Origin: DATHRK01 sp035513295
Lineage (GTDB): Bacteria; Gemmatimonadota; Gemmatimonadetes; Longimicrobiales; RSA9
Length of the DNA: 64,000 nt
Assembly (NCBI GenBank): GCA_035513295.1
Contig: DATKCH010000097.1
Location: 17,927-81,926, forward strand
Direction: 5' to 3'
Positions within the stretch are counted from its first letter, which is position 1, and each line of letters opens with the position of its first letter. Of the stretch, positions 34,351-43,084 are shown piece by piece. The notes under the pieces were generated by a model. It did not search any database. It was not told the DNA's origin and was given only the letters and a program-made list of their open reading frames with translations. The position numbers were made by a program, and so were the translations under genes.

Positions 34351-36219
34351 TTACCGCGCCCGCCGCCGGTGTTTCACGAATTGCCGCTCGGAACCGCTGG
34401 CGAGCAGCCGGCGCTGACTGTCGGTCAGCGCCGCCCGCCGCCGATACAGCTCCCGCTCGGCCTCCTCGTCCCCGCGCAGCTTCGCGAGCCGCATGGCCTC
34501 GTCCACCTCGTCCAGCTCGCGGTGCAACGCCTCGGCTCGCATGTCCCGCACGGTGTCGGTGAACACGGCGTCGCCATGGCTCAGCTCGAGCGGATCCGCC
34601 GCGAGTTCCGCCCACAGGCGCCGGGCCTCGGCGCTGAGCCCCGGGGGAGTATCGACCGGGGTCGGCCGCACGGCCTTCGGCTCGGCGGCGTCCTCGCCCT
34701 CTCCGGAGGTGGGCGCCTCGGCGGCGGCGTCGCCCGCGGCGAGCAGGGCGGCGTAGATTTCGCGCATTGTCGGGTCGCGGAAAAGACCGGGCTCGACGGC
34801 GTCCGCGGCGGCGGCTCGCAGCCGCGGGTCCCGCATGAGCAGGAGGATGAGCGTCGTCTCGCGCACCGGGCCTCGGGCCTGGCTCCGGGACGGGTCCTCG
34901 ACGGGTGACGGAGGTGACGGAGTTCGCCGGGCGGCAGCGTCGGCCGTGATCTCGCGCGCGATCGTCTCGCGACGAACGCCGGTGCGTTCCGCGACCCGGG
35001 CGACGTACAGGTCGCGCAGCGCGGGATCACGCACCGCGCGGAGTGTCGGGAGGAGCTTGTCGACGGCGGTGCGCAGGCCGTCGATGTCCTCGAGAAGTCC
35101 GTGCTCCCTCAGGATCTCGATCTTTCGGTCCAGCAGGTCAATGGCGCCCCCAAGGTACGGCGTGAGCGCGTCCGCGCCACCCGTGCGCGCGAGCGAGTCC
35201 GGATCCTCGCCCGCCGGCAGCGTGACGGCCAGGGGATGGACGCCGGCGGCCAGGAGCACATCCCCGCTCCGAAAAGTGGCTCGCTGCCCGGCCGCGTCGC
35301 TGTCGTAGAGCATCAGCACCCGGTCGGTGTAGCGCGCGAGCAGCGATGCCTGCTCGGGTGAGAGCGAGGTGCCGAGCGGCGCGACCACGTTCTCCAACCC
35401 CGCGGCGGACAGGGACACGAAGTCCATGTAGCCCTCGACGACGAGCGCCTCCCCCGCCCTGCGTATCGCCGTCCGGGCCCAGTAGAGCCCGTACAGCTCT
35501 CTGCCCTTGTGATACACCGGTGTTTCCGGCGAGTTGAGGTACTTCGGCCCGTCTCCCTCCCCCAACGCCCGGCCCCCGAAGCCGATCACGCGTCCGCGCT
35601 GGTCCACGATCGGAAACACGAGGCGGTTGCGGAGCCGGTCGAACGGTTCGTCGGAACGCTCACTGGTCTTGATTAGTCCGGCCTCGATGAGGCGCTCGTC
35701 GTCGATGCCGTGCGCGCCCGCGGCTTCGCGCAGCGCCCGCCAGGCGTCGGGGGCGTAGCCCAACTGGAAACGCTCGATGGCCTCCGCCGGAACCCCCCTC
35801 CCTTCCAGGTACGCCCGCGCGGCCTGGCCTACGTGCGGGTCGGCGAGCCGCCCGGCGTAGAACTCGGCGGCGAACGAAAGCGCCTCCAGCAGCGGCGCGT
35901 CCGGGTCTGGGCCGCGCGCGGCGTCCTGGCGGTCGGGAATGTCCACGCCGACGCGCGCCGCCACGGTCCGCACGGCGCCCGGAAAGTCCTGGCCCAGGTG
36001 TTTCATCAGGAACGCGAAGACGTCTCCGGACTCGCCACACCCGAAGCACTTGTAGAACCCCTTGGCCGGCACCACGTAGAACGACGGCGTCTTCTCCTTG
36101 TGAAACGGGCACAGGCCCCGGTAGTCCTTGCCCGCCCGCTTGAGCGGCACGTGCTCGCCTACGAGCTCCACGATGTCGGACCGCAGCCGCACCTCTTCCA
36201 CGAGGTCGTCGCGGATCAC
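34351..36219 (-). CDS. dnaG: DNA primase
   Basis: Synthesises RNA primers at the replication fork. The 622-residue protein has the N-terminal CHC2 zinc finger (Cys37, His40, Cys58, Cys61 in CPFH and KCFGCGESGD). The RNA-polymerase core follows, with RLVFPIVDQRGRVIGFGGR and a TOPRIM motif (VVEGYMD and MLYDSDAAG). A DnaB-binding-type C-terminus is rich in charged helices. Residues ~420-540 include low-complexity Pro/Ala/Glu linkers. It overlaps mutS2 by ATGA. Confidence 0.96.
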   Translation of the reverse strand: MIRDDLVEEVRLRSDIVELVGEHVPLKRAGKDYRGLCPFHKEKTPSFYVVPAKGFYKCFGCGESGDVFAFLMKHLGQDFPGAVRTVAARVGVDIPDRQDAARGPDPDAPLLEALSFAAEFYAGRLADPHVGQAARAYLEGRGVPAEAIERFQLGYAPDAWRALREAAGAHGIDDERLIEAGLIKTSERSDEPFDRLRNRLVFPIVDQRGRVIGFGGRALGEGDGPKYLNSPETPVYHKGRELYGLYWARTAIRRAGEALVVEGYMDFVSLSAAGLENVVAPLGTSLSPEQASLLARYTDRVLMLYDSDAAGQRATFRSGDVLLAAGVHPLAVTLPAGEDPDSLARTGGADALTPYLGGAIDLLDRKIEILREHGLLEDIDGLRTAVDKLLPTLRAVRDPALRDLYVARVAERTGVRRETIAREITADAAARRTPSPPSPVEDPSRSQARGPVRETTLILLLMRDPRLRAAAADAVEPGLFRDPTMREIYAALLAAGDAAAEAPTSGEGEDAAEPKAVRPTPVDTPPGLSAEARRLWAELAADPLELSHGDAVFTDTVRDMRAEALHRELDEVDEAMRLAKLRGDEEAERELYRRRAALTDSQRRLLASGSERQFVKHRRRAR

Positions 36220-38597
36220 GAGCCGAACTCGGCCACCGTGACGCCGGTCCCGCCCTCCCCCACGCCTCCGGACCGTATGCTGGCCACGCGCCGGTCCGCG
36301 GACAGGAGCTCCCGCACCACGTCGCGCAGCACCCCGTGGCCCTTGCCGTGGATGACCCGGAGCGACTGCAGGTCCGCGACGACGGCCGCGTCGAGGGCCG
36401 GGTGGAGCCGGGCGGCGACCTCGTCGGCGCGCAGGCCACGCAGGTCGACTTCGGACGACGCGTCGACGGTGGGTGGAGGGGAGGCCGAGGCGGGCGCACG
36501 GGCTCTGGTGGGCGCGGCATCGGCCGCCGCCTCCACGTCCTGGGCGGGAAGGCGCAGGCGCACCCCGCGAACCACGACGACCGCGCTTCCGTCGCGGAGC
36601 TCCACCAGCGTTCCCGAGGCGCCGGTGGACCGCACCCGCACGGTGGACCCCGCGCCGGGTTCGTCGTCCCCCGCGGGGGCGCGCGCGGGCGCCTCGGGCG
36701 TCGCCGCTGCGCGCCGCGCGTGGTCTCTGGCCGCCGCCTCCACGCGGGCGCGCGCCGACGCGGCGGCGTCCGCAATCCTCGCGGCGCCCGCCGAGCGCAC
36801 CTCCGCGATCGCCGCGTCCACCTCCGCCCGGGCTTCCAGGAGCAACGCGCGCGCGCGCTCGGCCGCCGCCGCCTCGGCGTGGCGCTCGCGGGCGTCCACC
36901 GCCAGCTCGCGGTCCTGAAGCTCGGCGCGCCGTTCGTGGGAGCGCGCGAGCAGGGCCTCGGCCTCGCGCCGGTCGGCGGCCGCGTCCCGGGTCGCCACTT
37001 CCAGCTCCGCGAGCAGACGCTCCGCCTCGCGCTCGGCGTCCGGGAGCAGTTCGTCCGCGCGGTCGACGATCGCCGCCGGGAAATCCTGCCGCCTCGCGAT
37101 GGCGAGCCCGTAGCTCCGGCCGGGCACGCCCTTGACCAGGCGGTACGTGGGCTCGAGGCGCTCGCCGTCGAACTGCATCGCCGCGTTCACCACGCCGCCC
37201 TCCTCGCCCGCGAGACGCTTGAGGGCTCCCAGGTGGGTGGTCGCGACGGTCGTGGCACCCGACCGGGTGAGCGTCTCGAGGATCGCGCGGGCCAGCGCGG
37301 CGCCCTCGGCGGGGTCGGTGCCGTTGCCCAGCTCGTCGACCAGGACCAGCGAGCGCGGGCGGGCGTGCCGCAGGATGCGTCGGAGGTTGCGCAGGTGCGC
37401 GGAGAACGTCGACAGGCTCGCCTCGATCGACTGTTCGTCGCCGATATCGGCGAAGAAGCCATCGAATACCGGCAGGACCGTCCCCCCGGCGACGGGCGGG
37501 ACGACGCCCGCCTGATGCAGCGCCGCGATCAGTCCGATCGCCTTGAGCAGGACCGTCTTGCCGCCCGTGTTCGGGCCGGTCACCACCAGGGTGCGCTCGT
37601 CCGCGCCGAGCTCCAGGTCGAACGGAACCGGCCGCCTGCCCTCGGCGAAGAGGCTCGGGTGCCCGCCGCCCACGATGCGCATGCGCGGGCCATCCGGCCC
37701 GGCCAGCGATGGAGGCGAAGCGCCCACCGCGAGGGCGAAGCGGGCGCGTCCGGCGAGCGAGTCCAGTTCGGTCAGCGCGCGCAAAGAGGCGCGCAGCCCC
37801 GCCGCTCCGGGCCGGACCGCATCGCTCAGCTCGGCGAGGATGCGGCGCACTTCGCGGCGTTCGGCGCGCTCCAACTCTCGCAGCCGGTTCATCAGCTCGA
37901 CGCCCACCGGCGGCTCGACGAAGAGCGTGCCGCCGGAAGACGACTCATCGTGCACCAGGCCGCCGACCAGGCCGCGCCCTTCCCTGCGCACCGCGATCAC
38001 GTAGCGGCCGTCGCGGACGGACACCGACGCATCGGGCACGCGCACGCGGTCGGGCAGGCCGGAGGCAAAGCGCTCCAGCTCCCTCACGATGCGTGCGTGG
38101 GCGTTCTCGAGCTCGCGGCGAAGGCGGCTCAACTCCTTCGAAGCGCGGTCCTTCACCTCGCCGCCGTCGTCGATCGCGGCGTCGATCCGCGCTCGCAGCG
38201 GCTCATCCGGTCGCAGGTCCGCCCGCAGCGGGGCGAGCGACGGCGCCTCTCTCGACGCATGGAGCTGCCCGGCGGCGTCGCCCACTTCGGCGAGCAGACG
38301 AGACACGACCGCCAGGTCCGCCGGCGCCAGGACCGATCCCTCGGCCGCGACCGAACGCAGCGCCGCGCGCGCGTCGGGCACGGCGGGGGAGCGCCACCCG
38401 ACCTCGGCCTGGAGCAGGTCCATTACCTCCCGCACGCGTGTAGTCTGCGTGGCGATCCGGTCGGGGTCGGTCTCCGGACGGCGCTCCAGGATTGCCTGCC
38501 GCCCCAGAGGCGAACCGGCGTGGGACGCGACGAGCGATAGCGCGTCGGCGAAGCCGAGGACATCCAGCGCGTGGCTGCCGGCGGGCTCGGTGGACAC
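36216..38597 (-). CDS. mutS2: Endonuclease MutS2
   Basis: A ~793-residue MutS-family ATPase lacking the mismatch-recognition domain. It has Walker A (VVTGPNTGGKTVLLKAI), the FFADIGDEQSIEASLSTFS signature and Walker B (SLVLVDELGNGTDPAEG). A coiled-coil region and a C-terminal Smr nuclease domain follow (VDLRGLRADEVAARL, RVIHGKGHGVLRDVV). Bacterial MutS2 acts on stalled ribosomes or recombination intermediates. The GTG at 38597 is chosen because the ATG at 38660 would overlap the YqeY-like gene by 50 bases. Confidence 0.94.
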   Translation of the reverse strand: MSTEPAGSHALDVLGFADALSLVASHAGSPLGRQAILERRPETDPDRIATQTTRVREVMDLLQAEVGWRSPAVPDARAALRSVAAEGSVLAPADLAVVSRLLAEVGDAAGQLHASREAPSLAPLRADLRPDEPLRARIDAAIDDGGEVKDRASKELSRLRRELENAHARIVRELERFASGLPDRVRVPDASVSVRDGRYVIAVRREGRGLVGGLVHDESSSGGTLFVEPPVGVELMNRLRELERAERREVRRILAELSDAVRPGAAGLRASLRALTELDSLAGRARFALAVGASPPSLAGPDGPRMRIVGGGHPSLFAEGRRPVPFDLELGADERTLVVTGPNTGGKTVLLKAIGLIAALHQAGVVPPVAGGTVLPVFDGFFADIGDEQSIEASLSTFSAHLRNLRRILRHARPRSLVLVDELGNGTDPAEGAALARAILETLTRSGATTVATTHLGALKRLAGEEGGVVNAAMQFDGERLEPTYRLVKGVPGRSYGLAIARRQDFPAAIVDRADELLPDAEREAERLLAELEVATRDAAADRREAEALLARSHERRAELQDRELAVDARERHAEAAAAERARALLLEARAEVDAAIAEVRSAGAARIADAAASARARVEAAARDHARRAAATPEAPARAPAGDDEPGAGSTVRVRSTGASGTLVELRDGSAVVVVRGVRLRLPAQDVEAAADAAPTRARAPASASPPPTVDASSEVDLRGLRADEVAARLHPALDAAVVADLQSLRVIHGKGHGVLRDVVRELLSADRRVASIRSGGVGEGGTGVTVAEFGS

Positions 38598-38610
38598 ACG
38601 CTCGGGCGGC

Positions 38611-39054
38611 TCAGCCCTCGGCGAGGGCTTCCCGTGCGAGGCGGTTGGCGTCACGGCCATCGAATCGCCCGCGGATCTCCGGCATGATCGCGCGCATCAC
38701 GGAGCCCAGGTCGGTGGCGCCGGCGGACACCGCGTCCGCCACCAGCCCGCGCACCGCTTCCTCGGTGAGGGGCTCGGGCAGGTAGGCACGCAGGGCCTCC
38801 GCCTCCGCGGTTTCGCGGTCGGCCAGCTCGAGACGCCCGGCCGCGCGCATTTGCTGCGCCGCTTCCTCGCGGCGCTTCACCGCCGCGTTCAGCACCGCCT
38901 GCATATCCTCGTCGGAAAGCGTCCGGCGCAGTTCGATTTCGCGGTTGCGCGCCTCGGCCAGAGTGGTGCCCAGCAGGAGCGTTCGGTCCCGGTCCCGTCT
39001 TTTGCGCGCGCCGTTCAGGTCCGCCCGCAGCCGATCGATCAGGGCCTGTGCCAT
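38611..39054 (-). CDS. GatB/YqeY-domain protein
   Basis: A 147-residue soluble protein with the YqeY layout: IDRLRADLNGARKRRDRDRT, RREEAAQQMRAAGR, YLPEPLTEEAVRGLV and DLGSVMRAIMPEIRGRFDG. The domain is shared with the tail of GatB amidotransferase subunits and is thought to bind tRNA. Its role as a free protein is unknown. It lies 15 bases after the HIT gene. Confidence 0.9.
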   Translation of the reverse strand: MAQALIDRLRADLNGARKRRDRDRTLLLGTTLAEARNREIELRRTLSDEDMQAVLNAAVKRREEAAQQMRAAGRLELADRETAEAEALRAYLPEPLTEEAVRGLVADAVSAGATDLGSVMRAIMPEIRGRFDGRDANRLAREALAEG

Positions 39055-39069
39055 CGCTCCCGCGTCGCC

Positions 39070-39420
39070 TCAACCCGGCGGCCAGCCGAGTTCGCGGCCG
39101 CCCAGGAGGTGCAGGTGGAGATGGTCGACGCTCTGACCCGCGGCGGCGCCGTTGTTCATGACCAGCCGGTATCCGTCGTCGGCGAGCTCTTCCGAGCGGG
39201 CGATGTCGCGGGCCACCGCGATCAGGTGGCCGAGCGTCGCCTCGTCGGCCGGACCCGTGGCGTCGACCGACGGGATGTGCCGCGTGGGAATCACGAGAAC
39301 GTGGACCGGGGCCTTCGGGGCTATGTCGCGGAACGCGACCGCGCCGGCGTCGCGGTGGAGGATGGCGGCGTCCGTGGAGCCAGCGGCGATGCGGCAGAAC
39401 ACGCAGTCGTCTTGCTCCAT
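39070..39420 (-). CDS. HIT-family hydrolase (HINT-like)
   Basis: A 116-residue protein from MEQDDCVFCRI (ATG at 39420). It has the histidine triad SVDHLHLHLLGGRELGWPPG and the N-terminal CVFCRIA segment typical of the PKCI/HinT branch. HinT enzymes hydrolyse AMP-N bonds such as AMP-lysine and aminoacyl-adenylates. The 191 bases to the divergent gene at 39612 must hold the promoters for both; no clear -35/-10 pair was picked out. Confidence 0.92.
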   Translation of the reverse strand: MEQDDCVFCRIAAGSTDAAILHRDAGAVAFRDIAPKAPVHVLVIPTRHIPSVDATGPADEATLGHLIAVARDIARSEELADDGYRLVMNNGAAAGQSVDHLHLHLLGGRELGWPPG

Positions 39421-39611
39421 GACCTCGCTCTCCTCGGGTGCGCCGGTTCCCCTCCGGCGACGGAGCGTACGCTGCGCGCCGGCGGTGCTCAAGCTGCACG
39501 CTCCCGTCGGGCGCAGCAACAGGTGCTCGGGACGCGGCCGCGGGGCGCGCGTCCCGGGCCGCCATGGCCCCGCTCGGGCCGCCCGTGCACCATTGCCCGC
39601 GGAGGAGGATC

Positions 39612-40097
39612 ATGTACGGACCACACTTCGTCGATGGCGTGCGGGCGATGGTGCTCGGCTCGGGCGAGATCGCGCCCTCCCTGGACGACGCCTGGGCGGC
39701 GGTCTCGGGGCCGGACCCCGAGCGCGCGTGGCGCGCGCCGGCCCCGCCCGGGCCCGGCGGGATACCCGGGCTGCTCGTGCTACGGTCCCCGCCGGTTCGC
39801 TGGGCCGCCCACGCGACGCTCGCGGGTGACCCCGAACTGGTCACCGTGCTCCGCTCCTGCGCGGCACGGTCGCCGCTGCTCCTGCCCGTCCCGGCGCCAG
39901 ATGATCCGCGGCCCGAAACGGCGACCGAACTCGTGCGGCGGGCGCTCGCGCGCTCGCTGGCGAGCCTGTGGAGCGATCCCGACGCCGACGACGCGCACCG
40001 GAGGGAGGTCGTCAGCGCCGCACGCGCGGCCAACCGACTGGGCCGGCGACTCCTCCGGTTCGACGCCGCGCGGGACGTCGAGGCCGGCGACGGTTAG
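39612..40097 (+). CDS. Hypothetical protein, lone plus-strand gene
   Basis: A 161-residue frame with a strong GGAGGAGGA ribosome-binding site just before the ATG. It is the only plus-strand gene right of the integrated element. No signal peptide or membrane segment is seen. The segment AHATLAGDPELVTVLRSCAARSPLLLPV is followed by a mainly helical C-terminus rich in Arg and Ala. Family not recognised. It is divergent from the HIT gene and converges on a repeat cluster and the aquaporin gene. Confidence 0.6.
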   Translation: MYGPHFVDGVRAMVLGSGEIAPSLDDAWAAVSGPDPERAWRAPAPPGPGGIPGLLVLRSPPVRWAAHATLAGDPELVTVLRSCAARSPLLLPVPAPDDPRPETATELVRRALARSLASLWSDPDADDAHRREVVSAARAANRLGRRLLRFDAARDVEAGDG

Positions 40098-40146
40098 CAG
40101 GTCGCTGAAAGAGCGCAGCGAGCCAGGTCGAGAAGCACTCCCTCTC

Positions 40147-40186
40147 GCCGGCACACTAGTGCGGCACGATACGCTAGTGTACCGGC
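40147..40186. repeat. Imperfect palindrome between convergent genes
   Basis: gccggcacactag (40147-40159) is the inverse complement of ctagtgtaccggc (40174-40186) with one mismatch and a 14-base loop. It could end transcription from either side, but its right arm is also the left end of the adjacent miniature element. It may therefore be a remnant of a second copy. Confidence 0.6.
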
Positions 40187-40341
40187 GCTAAAGTTCGGTG
40201 CGCATCGAGGCGCGCGAAGCGCCCACGGGGCGAGGCGGAACGACGCGCCGTACCCGTAGCTACGGCAAGGAGTTTCAACGACGCACCCGCGGGATGCCGC
40301 GCGCGCCGAATGCCGACGACACTTTTGCGCCGGTACGCTAG
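40174..40341. repeat. MITE-like element with imperfect terminal inverted repeats
   Basis: The left end ctagtgtaccggcgctaaag and the right end, read inverted, ctagcgtaccggcgcaaaag match at 18 of 20 positions. Both ends finish in CTAG. The ~168-bp unit has no open frame and contains internal palindromic DNA (for example ccgtagctacgg). The right end at 40338-40340 provides the TAG stop of the aquaporin gene. No transposase is present, so any movement would need enzymes from elsewhere. Confidence 0.55.
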
Positions 40342-40973
40342 GTGCTCGGGTGCTGCACCTTGAACACGGCGGCCGCGACGGCGCCGCCGGACAGCGGCCC
40401 GGCGAGATAGAGCCATGCGTTAGAGAAGCCGCCGCCGTCCGTGAGCGCCTGCCAGCCGATGGGACCGAGCCCCACCGCGGGGTTGAAGGCCCCTCCCGAG
40501 ACCGGTCCGGCCGCGATCACGCCCACCAGCAGCGTGAAGCCGATCGCCAGGCCGAAATAGGAGTTGCCCGCGGTTTCATCGGCGGTGGCGGTGTTCAGAA
40601 CGACGAGCGACAGCGCGAACGCGAACAGGAACTCCAGCAGCAGGGCGCCGAGCGGAGAGGCGCCGGGCGCCGGCGCGGGAGCGAACGTGCTCCCGGTCAC
40701 CGCGGCCGACACCGCGGCCGCCGCCAGTCCCCCGAGAAGTTGAACCCCCCAGTAGCCCCCGATCCAGCGCGTCTCGATGCCGCCGCGCAACCACACGGCC
40801 AGCGTCACCGCAGGGTTGTAATGCGCCCCGGACACGTGGCCGCCCATGTACACCATGACCATCAGCACCGACCCGATGGCCAGGGGTCCCATGGGCGTCC
40901 CCGCGGCGACGACGAGGCCGATGGTCAGCACGAGGAAGAACGTACCGAGGAACTCCGTCAGATACTGGCGCAT
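40338..40973 (-). CDS. Aquaporin / MIP-family channel
   Basis: A 211-residue membrane channel with six hydrophobic segments and the two half-helix signatures HVSGAHYNPAVTLAVWL and VSGGAFNPAVGLGPIG (both NPA). Water or small neutral solutes are the likely cargo. Its stop codon lies in the terminal repeat of a miniature element, so the last residues (VQHPST) may not be original. It stands alone between the repeat cluster and prmA. Confidence 0.92.
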   Translation of the reverse strand: MRQYLTEFLGTFFLVLTIGLVVAAGTPMGPLAIGSVLMVMVYMGGHVSGAHYNPAVTLAVWLRGGIETRWIGGYWGVQLLGGLAAAAVSAAVTGSTFAPAPAPGASPLGALLLEFLFAFALSLVVLNTATADETAGNSYFGLAIGFTLLVGVIAAGPVSGGAFNPAVGLGPIGWQALTDGGGFSNAWLYLAGPLSGGAVAAAVFKVQHPST

Positions 40974-41019
40974 CGGTCCCTCCGTCCATGTGAGCGGAAC
41001 GGCAAGCTGTCGCTGAAGA

Positions 41020-41907
41020 TTACCCGGCCGACCGCGGCCTGGAAAAGCGGGCGCTCCACCATTCCTCCTCCACGTCCTCGCGCTCGATCAGGAGGCCCGC
41101 GGAGCCGGCCGCGCGCCGGAACACGGACGCTTCCTCGGCGAGGATGCCGGAGACGATCAGGCTACCTCGCGGAGCGAGCGCGTCTCGCAGGGACGGAAGC
41201 AGCGGCTCGAGCACGCCGCTCAGGATGTTGGCGAGGATGAGGTCGAGCGGGGCTTCGGGCCGGCCGCCCAACCATGGAGGCGTAACGTCGGCGATCAGCA
41301 CGGTCGCCCTCCCGTCGACGCCGTTCAGGCGCAGGTTGGCGCGCGCCGCGGCGACGGCGTCCGCGTCTACATCCACCGCCAGGACGGTGGCCGCGCCCAG
41401 ACGGAGCGCGGCTATCGCGAGGATGCCGCTACCCGTCCCCGCGTCGAGGACGCTCGCCCCGCGCGCGCCGGCCGCCTCTAGAAGGCGCAGCGCGCAGCGC
41501 GTCGTGGCGTGTTCGGCAGTACCGAATGCCATGCCTGGATCGATCGCGATGCGGAGGTCATCGGGCCCGGCGTCGGGGACGATCCAGGTCGGGTGCACGA
41601 CGAAGCGCTCGCCGATTCGTCTCGCGCGCAGGCCGGCCTTCCACTCTTCGGTCCAATCGCGGTCGGCTTCCACGGCCCAGTCGAGCGCACCGGGCGGGGT
41701 CGCGATCCCCGCGCGGTCGAGCGCGTCGCGGACCACCCGAAGCGCCTCGCCCGGGGTAGCCCCCAGCGGTAGGTGGGTGGTCAGACGCAGGCCATCCCGT
41801 CGAACGGCGGCGGCGCCGGCGCCCACGAGCGCGTCGCCTGCGAGGTCGGCTTCCGGTTCGGACGCCGCACGGAGTCTCACGCGGAGCCAGGCGGCGGGGT
41901 CTGTCAC
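41020..41907 (-). CDS. prmA: Ribosomal protein L11 methyltransferase
   Basis: Trimethylates ribosomal protein L11. The 295-residue protein has an N-terminal substrate-recognition domain with a WTEEWKAGLRARRIGERFVV segment, the GMAFGTAEHATTRCAL motif, the SAM-binding VLDAGTGSGILAIAAL, and DLILANILSGVLEPLLP. It follows dnaJ, an order seen in many hrcA-dnaJ-prmA operons. Confidence 0.94.
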   Translation of the reverse strand: MTDPAAWLRVRLRAASEPEADLAGDALVGAGAAAVRRDGLRLTTHLPLGATPGEALRVVRDALDRAGIATPPGALDWAVEADRDWTEEWKAGLRARRIGERFVVHPTWIVPDAGPDDLRIAIDPGMAFGTAEHATTRCALRLLEAAGARGASVLDAGTGSGILAIAALRLGAATVLAVDVDADAVAAARANLRLNGVDGRATVLIADVTPPWLGGRPEAPLDLILANILSGVLEPLLPSLRDALAPRGSLIVSGILAEEASVFRRAAGSAGLLIEREDVEEEWWSARFSRPRSAG

Positions 41908-41935
41908 CGGAGTCGCGCGCTCCGGAGCCCGCCTC

Positions 41936-43081
41936 TCACGCGGTGAACGCCTCCTTCACGCGGCTCCAGAAGCCGCGGTCGTCGCGATCCGCTCCCGTCG
42001 TCGGCGGCTTTTTCTCGACCTCCGCCAGCTTCTCGAAGGCGGCCCGCTCCTCGTCGCCGAGGTCCGAGGGCGTCCACACCGTGACGCGCACGATCTCGTC
42101 GCCGCGCCCTCCGCCGCGCAGGCGCGGGAGGCCCCGATTGCGCATGCGCAGCAAGCTTCCGGACTGCACGCCCGCGGGAACCTTCAGCCGGGCCTCGCCC
42201 TCTACCGTCGGGACGGCGACCTCGGCTCCCAGGGCCGCCTGGGAGAAGGTCACGCGCAGCTCGTAGAGCACGTCCGCGCCGTCGCGCCGGAAGAGAGGGT
42301 CCTCGGCCACGTCCAGCACGACGAGGACATCCCCGGCCTGCGCCCCCCTGCGGCCCGCGTTACCCTGCCCGCGAATCGTGATGTAGTCACCCGTGGATAC
42401 CCCGGGCGGAACGTCCACGTCGAGCGTCTGAGCGCCCTCGACCGTGCCCGAGCCGCCGCACGAGGGACACGGGTTGGCGATGCGTCTGCCCTCTCCGTCG
42501 CAGCGCGGACACGGTCCGAGCGTGACGATCTGGCCGAGCAGGGAGCGCTGCATGCGGCGTACTTCCCCGGTTCCGCCGCAGCCATCGCAGATCGTGGCAC
42601 CCGATCCCTGGGCGGCGCCCGACCCCTCGCACGTCGAACACGGTTGGAGCCGCCGCACCCGTACGGTCTTCTTCACGCCGGAGGCGACGTCGGCCAACGT
42701 GATCGGCATGCGCACCCGGAGGTCCGCCCCGCGGCGCGACCGCCGGCGCCCCCCCTGCGCCCCGCCGAACACGTCGCCGAGCCCGAACCCGCCGAACTCG
42801 CGCATGAAGATCTCGAGCGCGTCGGAGAAGTCGAAGCCCGAAAATCCGGCCCCACCCGGCCCCCGTACGCCGGCGTGCCCGAAGCGGTTGTACGACGCGC
42901 GTTTGTTTGCGTCGCGGAGCACTTCGTACGCCTCGGTGGCTTCCTTGAAGCGCTCCTCCGCAACGGAGTCTTCCGGATTCCGGTCCGGGTGGTACTGGAG
43001 CGCGAGGCGGCGGTAGGCCTTCTTGACATCCTCCTCGGAGGCGCGCCGATCGACGCCGAGGATCTCGTAGTAATCGCGCAT
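41936..43081 (-). CDS. dnaJ: Chaperone protein DnaJ
   Basis: Co-chaperone that stimulates DnaK. The 381-residue type I protein has a J domain with YHPDRNPEDS (HPD) and a short Gly/Phe-containing linker. Four CxxCxGxG-type zinc repeats follow (CSTCEGSG, CDGCGGTG, CPRCDGEG, CPSCGGSG), then the C-terminal substrate domains. dnaK and grpE are not in the window. Confidence 0.96.
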   Translation of the reverse strand: MRDYYEILGVDRRASEEDVKKAYRRLALQYHPDRNPEDSVAEERFKEATEAYEVLRDANKRASYNRFGHAGVRGPGGAGFSGFDFSDALEIFMREFGGFGLGDVFGGAQGGRRRSRRGADLRVRMPITLADVASGVKKTVRVRRLQPCSTCEGSGAAQGSGATICDGCGGTGEVRRMQRSLLGQIVTLGPCPRCDGEGRRIANPCPSCGGSGTVEGAQTLDVDVPPGVSTGDYITIRGQGNAGRRGAQAGDVLVVLDVAEDPLFRRDGADVLYELRVTFSQAALGAEVAVPTVEGEARLKVPAGVQSGSLLRMRNRGLPRLRGGGRGDEIVRVTVWTPSDLGDEERAAFEKLAEVEKKPPTTGADRDDRGFWSRVKEAFTA

Positions 43082-43084
43082 GCG

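Noticed and set aside
36336..38540. Very long open frame (734 codons) on the plus strand opposite mutS2
   Set aside because: High-GC antisense shadow; its codons and composition are those of a complement strand, and the minus-strand frame encodes a complete MutS2 with all motifs.
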